From Chrysopilus asiliformis (lineage: Eukaryota > Arthropoda > Insecta > Diptera > Rhagionidae): a stretch of 64,000 nucleotides of DNA. The notes beneath the pieces were generated by a model. It was not told where the DNA came from, did no database searches, and was given only the letters and a program-made list of their open reading frames with translations. Shown piece by piece: positions 1 to 10,826 of the stretch. Where the stretch lies: positions 37,826,361 to 37,890,360 of the forward strand of contig OZ035963.1 in assembly GCA_964034945.1 (NCBI GenBank). The letters run 5' to 3'. The position numbers were made by a program, and so were the translations under genes. Numbering within the stretch: position 1 is the first letter of the stretch; each line of letters starts with the position of its first letter.

Positions 1-148
1 ATTTTGTTATGTAACTAAATTCAAATTATGTTTCGTTACGTTTTCTTCGTTTTGTAACGTTAAAAAAATTCATTTTTTTGCGTTTATCGATATATGGTGT
101 AAGGAAACCAATAATCGAAAAGAAGTTCAAGTCAGTAAATATGCATGT

Positions 149-525
149 AAAGGGTGTTTTTTTTAGACGTGTGGTTTTCAATCTGGCACTACTTTTTTCG
201 GCGTTGGTCTTTTTGACAGTTGTCACTTGATTTATGCTCAGTTTGGTTTGCCATTTCGTCAAACGACCATCAAGCGCGTCGCACGTTCGGTGAATGGGCC
301 CAAAACGAGATGGCCACCGATCCCGATTTTCACAAGAAAATTTTATTCAGCGATGAAGCTCACTTTTGGTTGAATGGGTACGTCAATAAGCAAAATTGCC
401 GCATTTGGTAATCCACAAGCCATTCTTCAGACGCCGTTACATCCTCAAAAAGTCACTGTTTGGTGTGCTCTATGGGCAGAGGGAATCATTGGTCCATATT
501 TCTTCAAAAATGAAGCCACTTGCCC
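149..525 (+). mobile_element. Tc1/mariner-type transposon fragment, DDE_3 transposase, frameshifted
   Basis: Starts near AAGGGTGTTTTTTTTAGACG, which resembles the terminal repeat usual for this insect family (from memory). From about 264 the frame reads TFGEWAQNEMATDPDFHKKI, then FSDEAHFWLNGYVNKQNCRI, which contains the first catalytic Asp (SDEAHF). A frameshift near 405 moves the rest to another frame, read as NPQAILQTPLHPQKVTVWCA and then GIIGPYFFKNEA. The second and third catalytic residues are missing, so it is dead. The same family recurs inverted at 60300-61015. Confidence 0.8.
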
Positions 526-604
526 GAAATCATTTTTAAAACATAATGGCAAACCCTTATCTTTATAATAAAGCTAAACTCTTGGCTATAACATTAAATT
601 ATAG

Positions 605-1195
605 ACCTGTCCGACCTGTTGGGGGGAAATTTGGATGTGAAAACATCCGCAAAAATAATATAATTTTGTTGTTTTTTGCAGACTTTATAAGCCGAGAAAT
701 TCCAATAGGATTCAATGCTAAAAGGTCGAGTATAAACCATGAATCAGAAATGGTTCAATGGTTAAACACTAAATAGTTTATTCGCTCTGGCTTGATGGAG
801 CTATGTTGCCTTAAACCTTATAATTCGCACAAGGTTTGTGGCATCGGAGTATAAATACTCAAATCGAGTTTTACTTCACCAAAATCCTGTAAGCCTGCGT
901 GGAAGCTGGCAAAGCAGGCTCTGATGACGGTGAGCCAGGTTCCATACCAGAAACAGGCTCCATACCAGAAACAGGCTCCTGATGGGTTTTCAGGGCAGAC
1001 ATGTCCGACCTGTTGGGGGGAAATTTGGATGTGAAAACATCCGCAAAAATAATATAATTTTGTTGTTTTTCATTTATTTATTTATTTATCAACAGGTTAC
1101 AATGTAAGGGTGCAAAATTTTATTTAGCCCAGGGCGCTCAAACTTTTTTTTTGCAAGGTTTTTTGCAGACCTTATAAGCCGAGAAATTCCAATAG
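605..1195 (+). repeat. TATA-containing repeat with a direct duplication of its end (possible LTR-type sequence)
   Basis: A block starting GTCCGACCTGTTGGGGGGAA occurs at 607 and again at about 1003. Between the two lies sequence with GGAGTATAAATACTC (846-860), a TATA-like motif. A 22-base duplication (CATACCAGAAACAGGCTC) is visible at 940-977. The second end copy is split by a foreign insert at 1067-1160. The same unit lies inverted at 3478-3805. The layout would fit an LTR or a tandem repeat, but no gag/pol, primer-binding site or clean TG..CA ends were found. Confidence 0.5.
1067..1160 (-). mobile_element. 5'-truncated non-LTR retrotransposon tail inserted in the 605-1195 repeat
   Basis: Read on the minus strand, it ends in a tail of (AAAT)n units after CTTACATTGTAACCTGTTG, a typical LINE 3' end. 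Comparing the two copies of the host repeat (660-690 and 1050-1170) shows that this stretch interrupts the second copy within a run of T's. The T run flanks the insert as a short ambiguous target duplication. Confidence 0.5.
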
Positions 1196-1254
1196 TATTT
1201 TTACTTATATAAAGTATAAAAAAGTATTATTGTGTTCTTAAAAAATTTCGAAAA

Positions 1255-1480
1255 AATATTTCCCGAGCACTCCTGAGTGGATTGGAGCTGTGTAGAGTCA
1301 TCTTATTAAAAATTTCCTACTTTTTTGTCTTTTACTAGAACTCGAGATCTAAAAATACAGGTTTAAAAGAATTAAAGATATAAGAATTCTCTACATTTTT
1401 GATTTGAACGCAAATCGATATCTGTGTAAATTGTGACCAAACTTAGATTTTGTATAAGAAACTCATGTGCCGTTCACATT
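1255..1480 (+). repeat. Partial copy of interspersed repeat family B
   Basis: Starts CCCGAGCACTCCTGAGTGGA, like the copy at 40240. It ends with the family's distal motif AGATTTTGTATAAGAAACTC (1446-1465), shared with 2285, 37010 and 41055. The (GTCT)n core is missing in this copy. Confidence 0.55.
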
Positions 1481-1550
1481 TTTTTATAGTGTCAGCCAGA
1501 GCTTAGGGGATACCTTTTAATGCCGAAGCACAACTCAGGATGATTCATGA
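1480..1550 (-). mobile_element. 3' end fragment of the non-LTR element seen at 19542
   Basis: On the minus strand this reads ATCCTGAGTTGTGCTTCGGC followed by a block with CCCTAAGCTCTGGCTGACAC and a short A-tail. It matches the 3' ends at 11981-12096 and 19542-19620. It is a dead 5' truncation. Confidence 0.6.
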
Positions 1551-1574
1551 AAATTTTCGATCAGATATTTTTAA

Positions 1575-1935
1575 ATCCGTATGGTGAAACCAAAGGGTAT
1601 ATTAAATTTGCCTTACCGTTTGTAACGCCAAGAACCCGTATTCACACACAAAAATGAATCACACCAGTGTGTTTAGAATGATAAAAATAATTAATTTTTG
1701 CATGTCCGTCCGTCCTTCTGTCCGTCCGTCCGTCTGTGGCGCGGATTGCGGGCGCATGGATTGAGCTAGAGACTTGAAATTTTACGCAGATTTGTTTTGC
1801 GTAATGCAAGGCTAAGTTCGTTAATTTACCCATGGACCATTAGAACGAAAACGTTTTTTGCGAATATCTCAAAAACAGTGCATCTTATCAAAAAAGTGCA
1901 AGAACAAAAGTTAGTATATGATTCTGATTCTTTTA
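1575..1935 (+). repeat. Interspersed repeat family A, copy 1
   Basis: Contains the family's ordered landmarks: CCGTATGGTGAAACCAAAGG, TTGCCTTACCGTTTGTAACG, a (GTCC)n core at 1705-1735, GAGCTAGAGACTTGAAATTT, and CAAAAAAGTGCAAGAACAAA. It loses similarity after about 1930, so the 3' half is gone. Short open frames that cross it are not genes. Confidence 0.8.
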
Positions 1936-2264
1936 GAGGGTTATCATCCCGTTTTCTTTTATCCAGATATTCTCCTCCATTAACGGCGTCCGGTACAAAA
2001 TTTTTCGAATGTGTCTACTTTTCTCCATGGGGCGGCATTTTTTTTGACATATTCGAAAAAACAAAACCCCGGACCCCCTTAGGACAGCGTCTGTGAATCT
2101 CGAAGTGATCTATGGAACGTAGCAAGCAATTTTTACAACAATCAGTAAATATTGAAATTGTGAGAAAACAAAAATTTATCTGAAATTGATGCAATATTGT
2201 GTGCCTTTTTATTTACTGATTCAATTTATTCCTGCAAAGTAAAGAAAGTAATTGTTTTTAACGC
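1936..2264. other. No feature seen
   Basis: AT-rich sequence without a recognisable repeat, coding motif or inverted ends. Confidence 0.5.
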
Positions 2265-2880
2265 AACCGGGACGAAATGTCTTTCTTATACAAAATCTAC
2301 GTTTCTGCCCAATTTACCTGACGAATAAAATTTAGTTCACATAAAGATATGAATTTTAATTTTACGAAATCTGAAATATCTCGATAACGGTAAAAGATAG
2401 CGAATAACTGTAACAGACGAAATTATGGCGAACATTATTTTTTTAAATTCATCTCCTACATTAAACAACCAAAAACGCGTTTTTTTTAGATAATCGTAAA
2501 AAACTATTTTTTTTAAATAATGGTATATATCGATAACTGCTTGAAATACAAAAATACTGGTAAAATCCAAAAATCTAGAAAAAAATTTTGTCTCTTACTT
2601 TTGTTATACGTAAAAGTACTGAGAACCGCGTAGTTTCGGAGTAAATAACAAAAAAGAGATTGGGAACTTCCAGTTAACGGATTTCCAGGAATTGATGGGA
2701 TCGTCTCATTCCAGAACCAAACCTCCCTGTAAAATTTCATGCCTCTAGCTCTATTTGTTTTGAGAAATCTTGTACACAGAGTAACTGACTGACAGACAGA
2801 AAGACATTTTTGTAATAATGCTCCCATCGTCTCAGGAGTCACCCTACTCGAAAACCCTCCAGAAAAATTATTTTAAAATA
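2265..2880 (-). repeat. Interspersed repeat family B, inverted copy
   Basis: On the minus strand the order is as in the 40035-41100 copy: a GACAGACAGA core (2785-2800), TGTACAAGATTTCTCAAAAC, GGAAATCCGTTAACTGGAAG, the 'actacgcg' block, and finally the distal motif around 2285-2310 (TTTTGTATAAGAAAGAC). Confidence 0.7.
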
Positions 2881-3101
2881 TCAAACTTATAATTTTTTTA
2901 AACATGCTTTATTTTTGAAAGGAAAAGATTGTTAATTCGACTCATGTATTCTATTTACGTATCGTCACGCATAACTTTTTACTGGGTTGACATATTTTGG
3001 TCATTCCAAAGCGGAAGTTGTAGAGAAAGTTCTTGATTGTGTGCCGCTGTAAGTTTTCCTCCCGTGGCGCTATCCCTTCATACCCCTACTGTACACTCTA
3101 G

Positions 3102-3460
3102 AAAATTTTATTGTAATTTTACCAGTATAATAGTAGGAAATCATTTTCCTACTATAATAGTAGTAAAATTAAACCGAGTCGTAATGGCTTAAAAGCTATG
3201 CATTTTTACTCATTTTGTGGCGTACAAAAACCACTTTTACGGGGGAACTTTAAACTAAATAAGAAGTAAAAGTACAATACTGGTGTAATTTTACGACATT
3301 TTTTGTTTAAAATTAAACCGAAAATAGTGTAATAACTACCATGGGTGTTTAAAATTACCACATTTTTGTTGTAATTTTCCTCCTATTTGGTAGCAAAACC
3401 GCGTCTTACGGTGTAATTTTACGAAAAATTACACCGAAAATGGTATTAGAATTTCTCGAC
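3102..3460. repeat. Word-array element: GTAATTTTAC in both orientations
   Basis: The word GTAATTTTAC/GTAAAATTAC and close variants recur about ten times, alternating in strand, for example TTGTAATTTTACCAG (3111), TAGTAAAATTAAACC (3160), TGTAATTTTACGACA (3284) and CGAAAAATTACACCG (3423). The outer bases (ACTCTAGAAAATTTT and ATTAGAATTTCTCGAC) are weakly inverted. It lies beside the inverted repeat at 3478. Confidence 0.5.
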
Positions 3461-3477
3461 TTTTTTATTTTGGCAAA

Positions 3478-3805
3478 AACAAAAATAATACAACAAAATT
3501 ATTATATTATTTTTGCGGATGTTTTCACATCCAAATTTCTCCCCAACAGGTCGGGCATGTCTGCCCTGAAAACCCATCAGGAGCCTGTTTCTGGTATGGA
3601 ACCTGGCTCACCGTCATCAGAGCCTGCTTTGCCAGCTTCCACGCAGGCTTACAGGATTTTGGTGGAGTAAAACTCGATTTGAGTATTTATACTCCGATGC
3701 CACAAACCTTGTGCGAATTATAAGGTTTAAGGCAACATAGCTCCATCAAGCCAGAGCGAATAAACTATTGAGTGTTTAACCATTGAACCATTTCTGGAAT
3801 GACTC
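3478..3805 (-). repeat. Inverted copy of the TATA-containing repeat at 605-1195
   Basis: Matches 735-1070 in reverse, including CTCGATTTGAGTATTTATAC and CAGGCTTACAGGATTTTGGT. It lacks the 22-base duplication present in the other copy. The pair flanks about 2.3 kb that holds other repeats. Confidence 0.65.
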
Positions 3806-3954
3806 ATCAAACACACTGATGCCGTCAATTGCGTTGTGAAATAATGAAATTGTCCGAACAATAATGCAAAAATACCCTGTGATAATTTTTGATTGCCCAT
3901 GCTCATGAGTGCTAGTTAAAAAATATTTCTTAGTTCTTCGGTACGCAACAGAAA

Positions 3955-4115
3955 TTGTGCGTAGGCAAAACTTTTATTGAAAAAAAAATGAATATATAGG
4001 TAGAAATCATAAAAAAATTCTGCCGCAGGCAAAATTTTCATTAAAATAATGCATACAGGTATAAATTATTGCGCCAAAAGCGAAAAATTTTAACTCCCAA
4101 TGTCAAATGCATTCA
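3955..4115 (+). repeat. Interspersed repeat shared with 55545-55695
   Basis: Contains TGCCGCAGGCAAAATTTTCA and a second GCGAAAAATTTT motif with similar spacing to the copy at 55.6 kb (TGCCGCAGGCGAAATTTTT). Two copies only, in the same orientation. The rest of 3806-4369 shows no feature. Confidence 0.4.
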
Positions 4116-4369
4116 TAAATTACGGTTTCCATCCCGTACTCTTTCTCCCCGTACGATAGAGAATTGTAAGTGAGTTGGAAAAGAATTCATTTAACGTTTA
4201 ACAGACGTAGTAGAAAAAGCATTATTTAATTCAGTCCTGGCCGGTGCTGCGCTATCCTGTCCACTATCTCTTCGGGTTTTATAGATATTTCTCTAGAAAT
4301 GCTAAAAAGCGCTAGCCCAGTTAGACAATATTGTCCCATGGCGTTTCTAAGATACGATTTTGAAGTCGT

Positions 4370-4535
4370 CAACCCCCTTTCGGGTTGTGGAGGGAGTAAG
4401 GGGAAGGGTTGAAGTCAGTCCGAAGCTTAGTTTTCCCTCTTTGTTCTTCTATACTGAAAAAACTGACGAGCCAATTGGCCTGAAATTTGGCAGGAATGTA
4501 AAAAAACCAAAAAAGAACTGGTGGGAGGGAAGAGC
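4370..4535 (-). repeat. RTE-like non-LTR/SINE fragment, same family as 28693-29935
   Basis: In reverse it matches 28740-28900: AAACTAAGTTT..GAGGGAAAAC, CAGGCCAATTGGCTC and the GGGGAGTAAGGGG tract. Only the 5' portion is present. Confidence 0.5.
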
Positions 4536-5860
4536 AACCTTTGCGGACGCAATGCTGAAGTATGAAATTTTCAAAAAAAAATTTACTTATTTAACTGAAA
4601 TCTGTATCTAACGTTAACACTCAAATCAAAAATCATAAGATAATGTCATTTAAGATAATGTCACGAATAATAGATAGGTTTAATTAATTTCTATATCTGA
4701 TCAAAAAGAAAAAAAAACTCGTCGAAATAAAAATCAGACATCGTTATGTTGATATAAGTGGAAAGAAAAAAAACGGTCAGAATTTTACAAATCCTTGCAA
4801 AAATGCCAAAACTAATTTCTCTTGAAGTCGAAATACTTTCAGTGTCTAACACTTTCGCATAAAAAGTTTTGTGTTTTCATAAATTAAATACTGCCATAAG
4901 TTACAACTACATGAGCATGGTATCTTCCCTAATCTTATTATCATATAGAAATAGAATTACGTATGTATGAACTTCTCCAGATTGAGTTTCGTATTTATTT
5001 TTCCCAATATCCATTAGAACATAAAGTAAAATAAGCTCGTCATAAAGTTATACATGCAAGTGATCTACTGACACCACATGTAAGCTTCTTGTCGCACACC
5101 ATTGGTGTCAAATGGGGCTAGTCCACTCGTAGTCAACTTCAAACCTCACACTATTCTTTCAAGTATAGAAAACATATCTAGCATTGTCAGGAAGTTCCCC
5201 TTCCAGACACTATTTATCAGCAATGGAATTGATGTGAACTGCCCTGGACTATCTTTGAATATAAATCCAGGCAAACAAGCAGAACGGCGGCCAAATTGAA
5301 TAGAAAATGCTGAGACAAAGCGAGCATAGCATAAGCAGGCAAAGAAAATAAAAAAAAGTTAATACTTGCCTGATATTTACCAACGATTGGTTGAGACACC
5401 AATCCGCGTCGATTATCACACACAGAAAGGGGAGTGGCTTAGAAAATACACAAACCCAACTCAGCCTAACAAAAGGTCTCGAAGTGCTCGTCGTCCGAAC
5501 CAATGTTCTCCCAACTAGCAGCGATGACACTACTGTAGAGCACTTATTCTGTAGAGTTGGGAATTGTGAGTGAGTTGGAAAAGGATTCAAAACAACTTGG
5601 AGTTGCCTAAACTATTGCTCAAGATGACACCATCAAGGAAATTTACTTCATTTGGCTTTTATCTATTCTTTATCCCATCTCTATCTAGCAATTATCCATA
5701 TGTGTACAGTTGTGGGGCGTGGGGCCACAGTGTCAAGTTTTGAGTGTCCACTGAGGGACACCTACAGATAAACAGAAACCGTACCTACTTGCCAAAGAAG
5801 AAAGCAAAATAAGCCTTCTTCCCACAAAAATCGCAACATTATGACACCCATATGTACATA
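4536..5860. other. No repeat or gene recognised
   Basis: About 1.3 kb of moderately AT-rich sequence with no inverted ends. A stretch ATTGTGAGTGAGTTGGAAAA at 5562 resembles 4165-4184 (ATTGTAAGTGAGTTGGAAAA); I could not assign this pair to a family. Short open frames here show no recognisable motif. Confidence 0.4.
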
Positions 5861-8595
5861 TATAGAATAAGGGAACTTTGCAGCTGGAACGATGGTAACG
5901 GTTCAATGAGCTAAAGTTTTGTTAGTATCAGCGCGTCTTTATGCGAGCATGAAGAGCGGCATCGGAACCGACAGAAAGTTCTGGGGAAATGGTCGAAGGC
6001 AACAACAATGAAAAACGAGCGATGGCTTAGAAGTGGGGTTTAAGGCGACACCCAAAACACCAGATCAACACTAGAGGTGTCATCACAGGCACCAAAAGAA
6101 AAATCCTTACGACCACGAACGGTATCGACACTATACACACTCTAAACACAATATAACACTACAAAATGCCTCGCCATTCACGCAATCAATTCGTGCGCGC
6201 ACACAAACACTTCGGCTTAGAAGCGAGATAAACATGCCAGCTCTTTTCGGCGATCCTGTTGCTGCACTCTAGCCAGGGACATTGTCTATATGGCCCTCTT
6301 GTTTTCACTTATCTAGACGAATCCAACACCGATGGAACACACACCCTCGAAAATATCTGATGTTTCGTGTGGCGCGGTTACAGAATCCGGGTGACAAAAT
6401 GTGTTCAAACACATGCGACCTAAAAGTGTCGTTGCGATAAAGTACACAAATCCAGACACACACAAGTCCAAATCCTATACTAGGTATAGAAAAAAAAAAC
6501 ATAGCTGGACAGGACCTTTATGCGAGCAAAAGAAAAGGATGAAAAGGGAAGATGACAAGCCGCACCACCCTTCGAAAAAGGAGTCCCAACTCGAGTCAAT
6601 AAGATGAGTAGGGTAAAAACGATGAGCGAGAGGTACATAGAACTTACATTTGCGACACCATCAAGTGTCGAGTATTGGCGAGGATTATTCGCCGTCTATG
6701 TTGGACTGGTTTGATTCCCTCTTGCGTGCCCTGCGACTTCTTCGGAATCTTGTTGTTCTTTTTGTAGCTTGTTATACGATATTCTCTGTGCTCATGTGAA
6801 TGTGGTGTCGGAGTTGGCTGGCGTGATTGTCAATAGGTTCTAAAATGCTTTGCTTTTGGCCACCTTGCCGGGTAATAGAGCACAAGAATGGAATAACAGC
6901 GTAACAGCCGGATACGACAGATTCATCTGAAATAATACTGCCTGCTAAGGGTCTGAATTGGAATTGGAATTGGACCTGGGTTGGGACCCACCTGCTTGAT
7001 TCATTCGTATTGCGTGGCGCGTGGGATTGGTTGGGTTTTGCAACGTGTTGGTGGTGTCTGCGCTAATGTTGTCCCGGCCAACAAGCTTTGGCTATGACTA
7101 CAGGATCTATGATAGGCGCGGGAGAGCAATCCATGGGAGGGGTTGGGGCTGGTGTGACTGTGGTGTATAGTTGTCGCCGTGTCGAGGAAGCTTTTAGCAC
7201 CGACGGGATCGAGTGGATGTTTGGATTGGAGCATTTGACACTCACACACGTTAAGTTATGTTGATTGGATGGCATATTGTGTTGTGCCTTGTTTTTTTTT
7301 TGTTTTAACTTCGGGGGTTTTTTTTAGTGCGTTGTCTCTGGTATTTGTGTTTGGGATTTACTTTAAGTTGACGGTGGGCCATTTGGTTGGTCGATCCAGC
7401 CGAACAGAAAAAAACGTCAAGGTGTGTGTTGCGATTGCGACAGCGTCGCTGTGAGAGAGTGTTAAATTCGAGCTTATGTGGGAATATCGGATCGGCCTTG
7501 CATACAGAATACACAGCATTATTGGACGTGTCGTTCGATGCTGGTGCTTTTAGTGGCTGAGTGCCAAGCAACCTATAGATTTATGTTTTATTACGCCGTT
7601 GATTCTTTCCGTTCAATATTAGTTGGGTTGGTTGGTGATGTCGTTGCTGTTTTTGATGGTTGCATGGTTTGCCTTACCTTTTGTGATACTTCTCCATAGT
7701 AGATATTCGTGCATACATCTGTATGCCAAATGTTTGCCGTGTGTTTGATGGTGACTCTTCAACCATGGTGTTTTGGGCGTATAGGTGGGTCTTTTTGCTT
7801 GAGGTAACACCGGTTGATGACGTGTGTTGGTGTGAAATTGGTGTTAAAGTTGGGGTGTGTTGTGTCGCCAGCTGTGTGTATTAACCAGTTTGTAATCGAC
7901 CGGCGCGAAGTTAGTATCGTCCCTTTTTGTCGCAATAGAAAAATTTTCAAATCTTATTTAATTGCTATTTTTTTCGTTGCTCATCCCTTTTCATACATAA
8001 ATCTGGATGGTAAAATAAAGTATATTCTGAGGTGGTTGCGACGCAAACGGTTATATCGTAAAAAGTTTCGAATAATGAATGTAAAACTTCATTCTTAATA
8101 CGCTGCGCTTAAGAATGTGTCAAATTATATTTATAATAGTTTTAAATAGATTTTAACGGATTATTTGTTTTTACTCCGAATTATTCAGGGATTCTGCAAT
8201 ACAATATAACGGTACTAAAACGCTGAACGGCTCTACCAAAAAAAAATTGTGAAATAGATTCAAAATGCGTTTGAAAACATGCTATGCTTGCTTAAAAGTG
8301 AATAATAAAGAAAGTGCACACCTTAAGCTGCTAAAAATATCATAGTGAGTTTCTGCAGAAAGAAATATAATTTTTGGCCATCGTTTTGTGGATATTTTCC
8401 CAATGTGCGTTCTCGATTACTTATCACGAAGTGTTTTGAAGGAATTGAAAGTGCTAACTTGTAAATAGTATGCTGTATATGAAAAGAGAAAAAGAATTAT
8501 CTAATAGTTGAGGTGCAGAAATATTTGAAAAAAAGGTTATTACAAATACGCAAAAGTATAAAATTCAGAAGTTTAACGGGTTGATAAAAATTGTA
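5861..8595 (+). promoter_or_regulatory. Repeat-free upstream block: probable promoter and 5'UTR region of the omb-like gene
   Basis: About 2.7 kb without any of the repeat families that fill the rest of the window. The part at about 5870-7800 is visibly richer in G+C and in CA/GT dinucleotide runs than the flanks. The last 800 bases return to AT-rich sequence typical of a dipteran leader. Open frames in this block on both strands are short and lack recognisable motifs. I could not fix a transcription start or a TATA box. Confidence 0.45.
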
Positions 8596-8604
8596 ATGTT
8601 GTAA
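8596..8604 (+). promoter_or_regulatory. Two-codon upstream ORF overlapping the omb-like start codon
   Basis: ATG TTG TAA at 8596-8604. The last A of its stop is the A of the main ATG, giving TAATG. A terminating ribosome would sit directly on the main start, so reinitiation or leaky scanning could set output. This is inference: it assumes the mRNA leader extends past 8596, which is likely but not shown. Confidence 0.5.
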
Positions 8605-9298
8605 TGAGATACGACGTCCAAGAACTCCTTCAATCTGACGATACCATCAGTAGGTTTGCGAATGGGATGGCATATCATCCATTCCTGCAGCTACCAAGGC
8701 CCACTGACTTCAGCGTCTCATCGCTGTTGACGGCGGGTGGTTCATCTGCTCAGCAGCAGCATACCGCGCAACAGATTAGTGGACAGAATTCTCCTGGTTC
8801 TGGTCAACAGCAATCTTCGGCATCCATAGCAGCGGCGGCGGCGGCAGCAGCAGCGGCGGCGGTTAGTCAACAGCAGTCACATCATCATCTTCATCATCAT
8901 CAGCAACAACAGCAGCATCATCATCACTCTCAGGGCGGGCATCCATCGTTGCCTCCAGTACCGCCGCAGCCTTACTTCCCAGCTGCTGCTTTGGCCGCTT
9001 TAGCTGGAAGTCCAGCTGGTCCTCATCCTCACCTATATCCAGGTGGTCTATTACCGAAATTACCTCCGCATCATCCGCACGCCCATCACCCGCTCGGGAC
9101 GCCCTACACCACTGCCGAAGACGTCGTTCTAGCGTCGGTTGCTGCCCATCAACTACATCCAGCTATGCGACCTTTACGAGCATTGCAACCTGAAGATGAT
9201 GGAGTCGTAGATGACCCCAAAGTTACACTAGAGGGGAAGGAGCTGTGGGAGAAATTTCATAAACTGGGAACGGAAATGGTGATAACTAAAAGCGGCAG
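8604..9298 (+). CDS. bi: First coding exon of an optomotor-blind (bifid)/Tbx2-like T-box transcription factor
   Basis: Encodes residues 1-231 plus two bases of codon 232. The start MRYDVQELL and the block [13 protein letters not shown] (19-31) followed by [10 protein letters not shown] (33-42) match, from memory, the N-terminus of fly Omb and relatives. Low-complexity tracts follow: poly-Ala (about 76-86) and Gln/His runs (about 89-109). Conserved blocks then resume: [19 protein letters not shown] (124-142), [11 protein letters not shown] (168-178), [16 protein letters not shown] (185-200). The T-box begins at [20 protein letters not shown] (about 203-222) and runs into TEMVITKSG. The open frame continues only five codons past the exon end; AG|GTTAGT at 9297-9304 is the donor and splits the Arg codon. 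The family binds T-sites on DNA in the nucleus and acts in dipteran eye, optic lobe and wing patterning. The DNA-binding core must lie in exons beyond this window. The ATG at 8604 has G at -3 and fits the conserved N-terminus. Confidence 0.93.
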
Positions 9299-9374
9299 GT
9301 TAGTAAAAATATAAATCTATTATTTCTATAGTCCCTTGAATGCAACCTTTCTGGAAATTGTTTGTAAAATTATC

Positions 9375-9570
9375 AGCTGTGGTCAATTCAAAACTTTCCT
9401 CTGAAGAGTTTAAAGTTTCGGAAGGAATATGTAAAAAATAATATTTTTCGAAATCAATCAAGAACCGTTAGAGATACGTAAAAACCGTTAAAGCAAAATA
9501 ATTGGTTATATACAGTATTACTCAAAAGCGCATAGTTTTCCAGGAATTTTCAAAAAACTATTTAAAAAAT
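9375..9570 (+). repeat. Repeat W at the 5' end of the intron
   Basis: Shares with 20595-20768 the ordered motifs AAAACTTTCCTCTG, GTTTCGG..ATATGTAAAAAA, GAACCGTTA.AGAT.CGTAAAA and TTTTCAAAAAACTA. It starts only about 75 bases after the splice donor. Confidence 0.5.
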
Positions 9571-9841
9571 GGGATGCACCCGTTGTAGGTAACTTTACTT
9601 TTCCAAAAAGTTGATGGGAAGCTACGATTCTAGTGAAACTCTCAGTAATTTCTATCTGCTCCTGTTCTTGAGTCGGACACCTTTTTGAAAGCAATACTTT
9701 CCTTCTTAGCTACACTGTTGAAAGTAGAGAACAAACGATCCAATTACCGACGGCATTTTGCATCATCATGAAAATTTCCGGCCGAAATGTTTACTGAGTT
9801 TGTTTGCAGAATTTGATGTCATATGTGATTTCGGAATATTA

Positions 9842-10267
9842 AGGGCCAAACAGATGACGGCAGCAACTGCGACTGCGACTGCGGCTTCAAAATAAATTTA
9901 GCAAAATCTCTAAGTTCGACGCCGTCGTCGTGGGGGTGCCACCGAAAATTTTAGAGAAAATGAGGACTGACAACACCGATATATAATAAGTGAACGTCAA
10001 AAGTGTTTTGTGCAATATAATAACATTAATTAATAATAACATTATAATAATGCAAAAACGCGCACACAATTAACATCAATTTTTGAAAATTGTCGTACAG
10101 AACAATCATTTTTTATATCTGCTAAACACGATCCAGAAATGTCAAAGTTGTTGTTGTTGTTGTTGGAACGCTGCCCGACGTCGAGTTTCATGCATGTGTT
10201 CCACTCGACTTTTCGACGCCCAAAATGACGTCGCAGTCGCAGTTGCTGCCGTCATCTGTTTGGCCCT
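9842..10267. mobile_element. Non-autonomous element with 38-bp perfect ends and TTA target duplication (PIF/Harbinger-like)
   Basis: The ends are perfect inverted repeats over 38 bases, starting AGGGCCAAACAGATGACGGC. TTA lies directly outside both ends (9839-9841 and 10268-10270). The 426-bp element has no coding capacity. The GCGACT/GTCGCAG word of the end recurs internally. Class is inferred from the 3-bp TTA duplication, a known habit of PIF/Harbinger. Confidence 0.85.
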
Positions 10268-10550
10268 TTACACTCAAATAACAGTAAAAACCAAAATATA
10301 TTAGATTTCATACAATCAAAAAATGTTTCATACGTGAAATGTGAGAAATTAATCAAATTTTTGATTAATTTGAATACAAGGAATTTTCATGTCAGTCGCT
10401 TTCTTGAATTTTATAATTCGCCTAGCAGTTTTATTAAATACATATTTACTATTTATTTTTTGTAAAATTTCTTGATAATCAAGTTTTGTAGCTGCAGTAT
10501 TTCTCGATAGGACGTTAGACTATGTTTACACACAGATTGGGCATGAACAT

Positions 10551-10653
10551 GGGACTGAACGAAGTTGTCAAAATACTGGCAAGAGTTGTCAAAATACTGG
10601 GATGTCCCCCACTTCCTCATCTTGCCTATATTTTGACAACTTCGTTCAGTCCC
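10551..10653. mobile_element. 103-bp hairpin insertion inside the left end of the 10518 element
   Basis: Perfect 25-base inverted ends starting GGGACTGAACGAAGTTGTCA. AT flanks both sides. Removing it restores the continuous terminal repeat seen at the other end of the host. A direct repeat GTTGTCAAAATACTGG lies inside. Confidence 0.8.
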
Positions 10654-10826
10654 ATCCCTGCCAAATTTGTCATCAGGGCGTCATCGAGGACGTCATTATG
10701 ACATATCTGGTGACCATCATGGGAATTCTCTTATGACATTTGTTCGGAGGTGGTAGATTTGGTCATTATATATAAATCGTACATAATGACACCCCCGATG
10801 ACTCGTCAGTGACATGTCATCTAGAG

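Noticed and set aside
5249..5590. 113-codon minus-strand frame with several Cys residues
   Set aside because: Resembled a retrotransposon Cys cluster at first glance but the spacing does not fit and no RT or RNase H motif lies nearby.
7001..7571. Overlapping minus-strand frames of 70-88 codons upstream of the omb-like exon
   Set aside because: No family motif. The block is G+C-richer, which lengthens chance frames, and the frames overlap each other in several registers.
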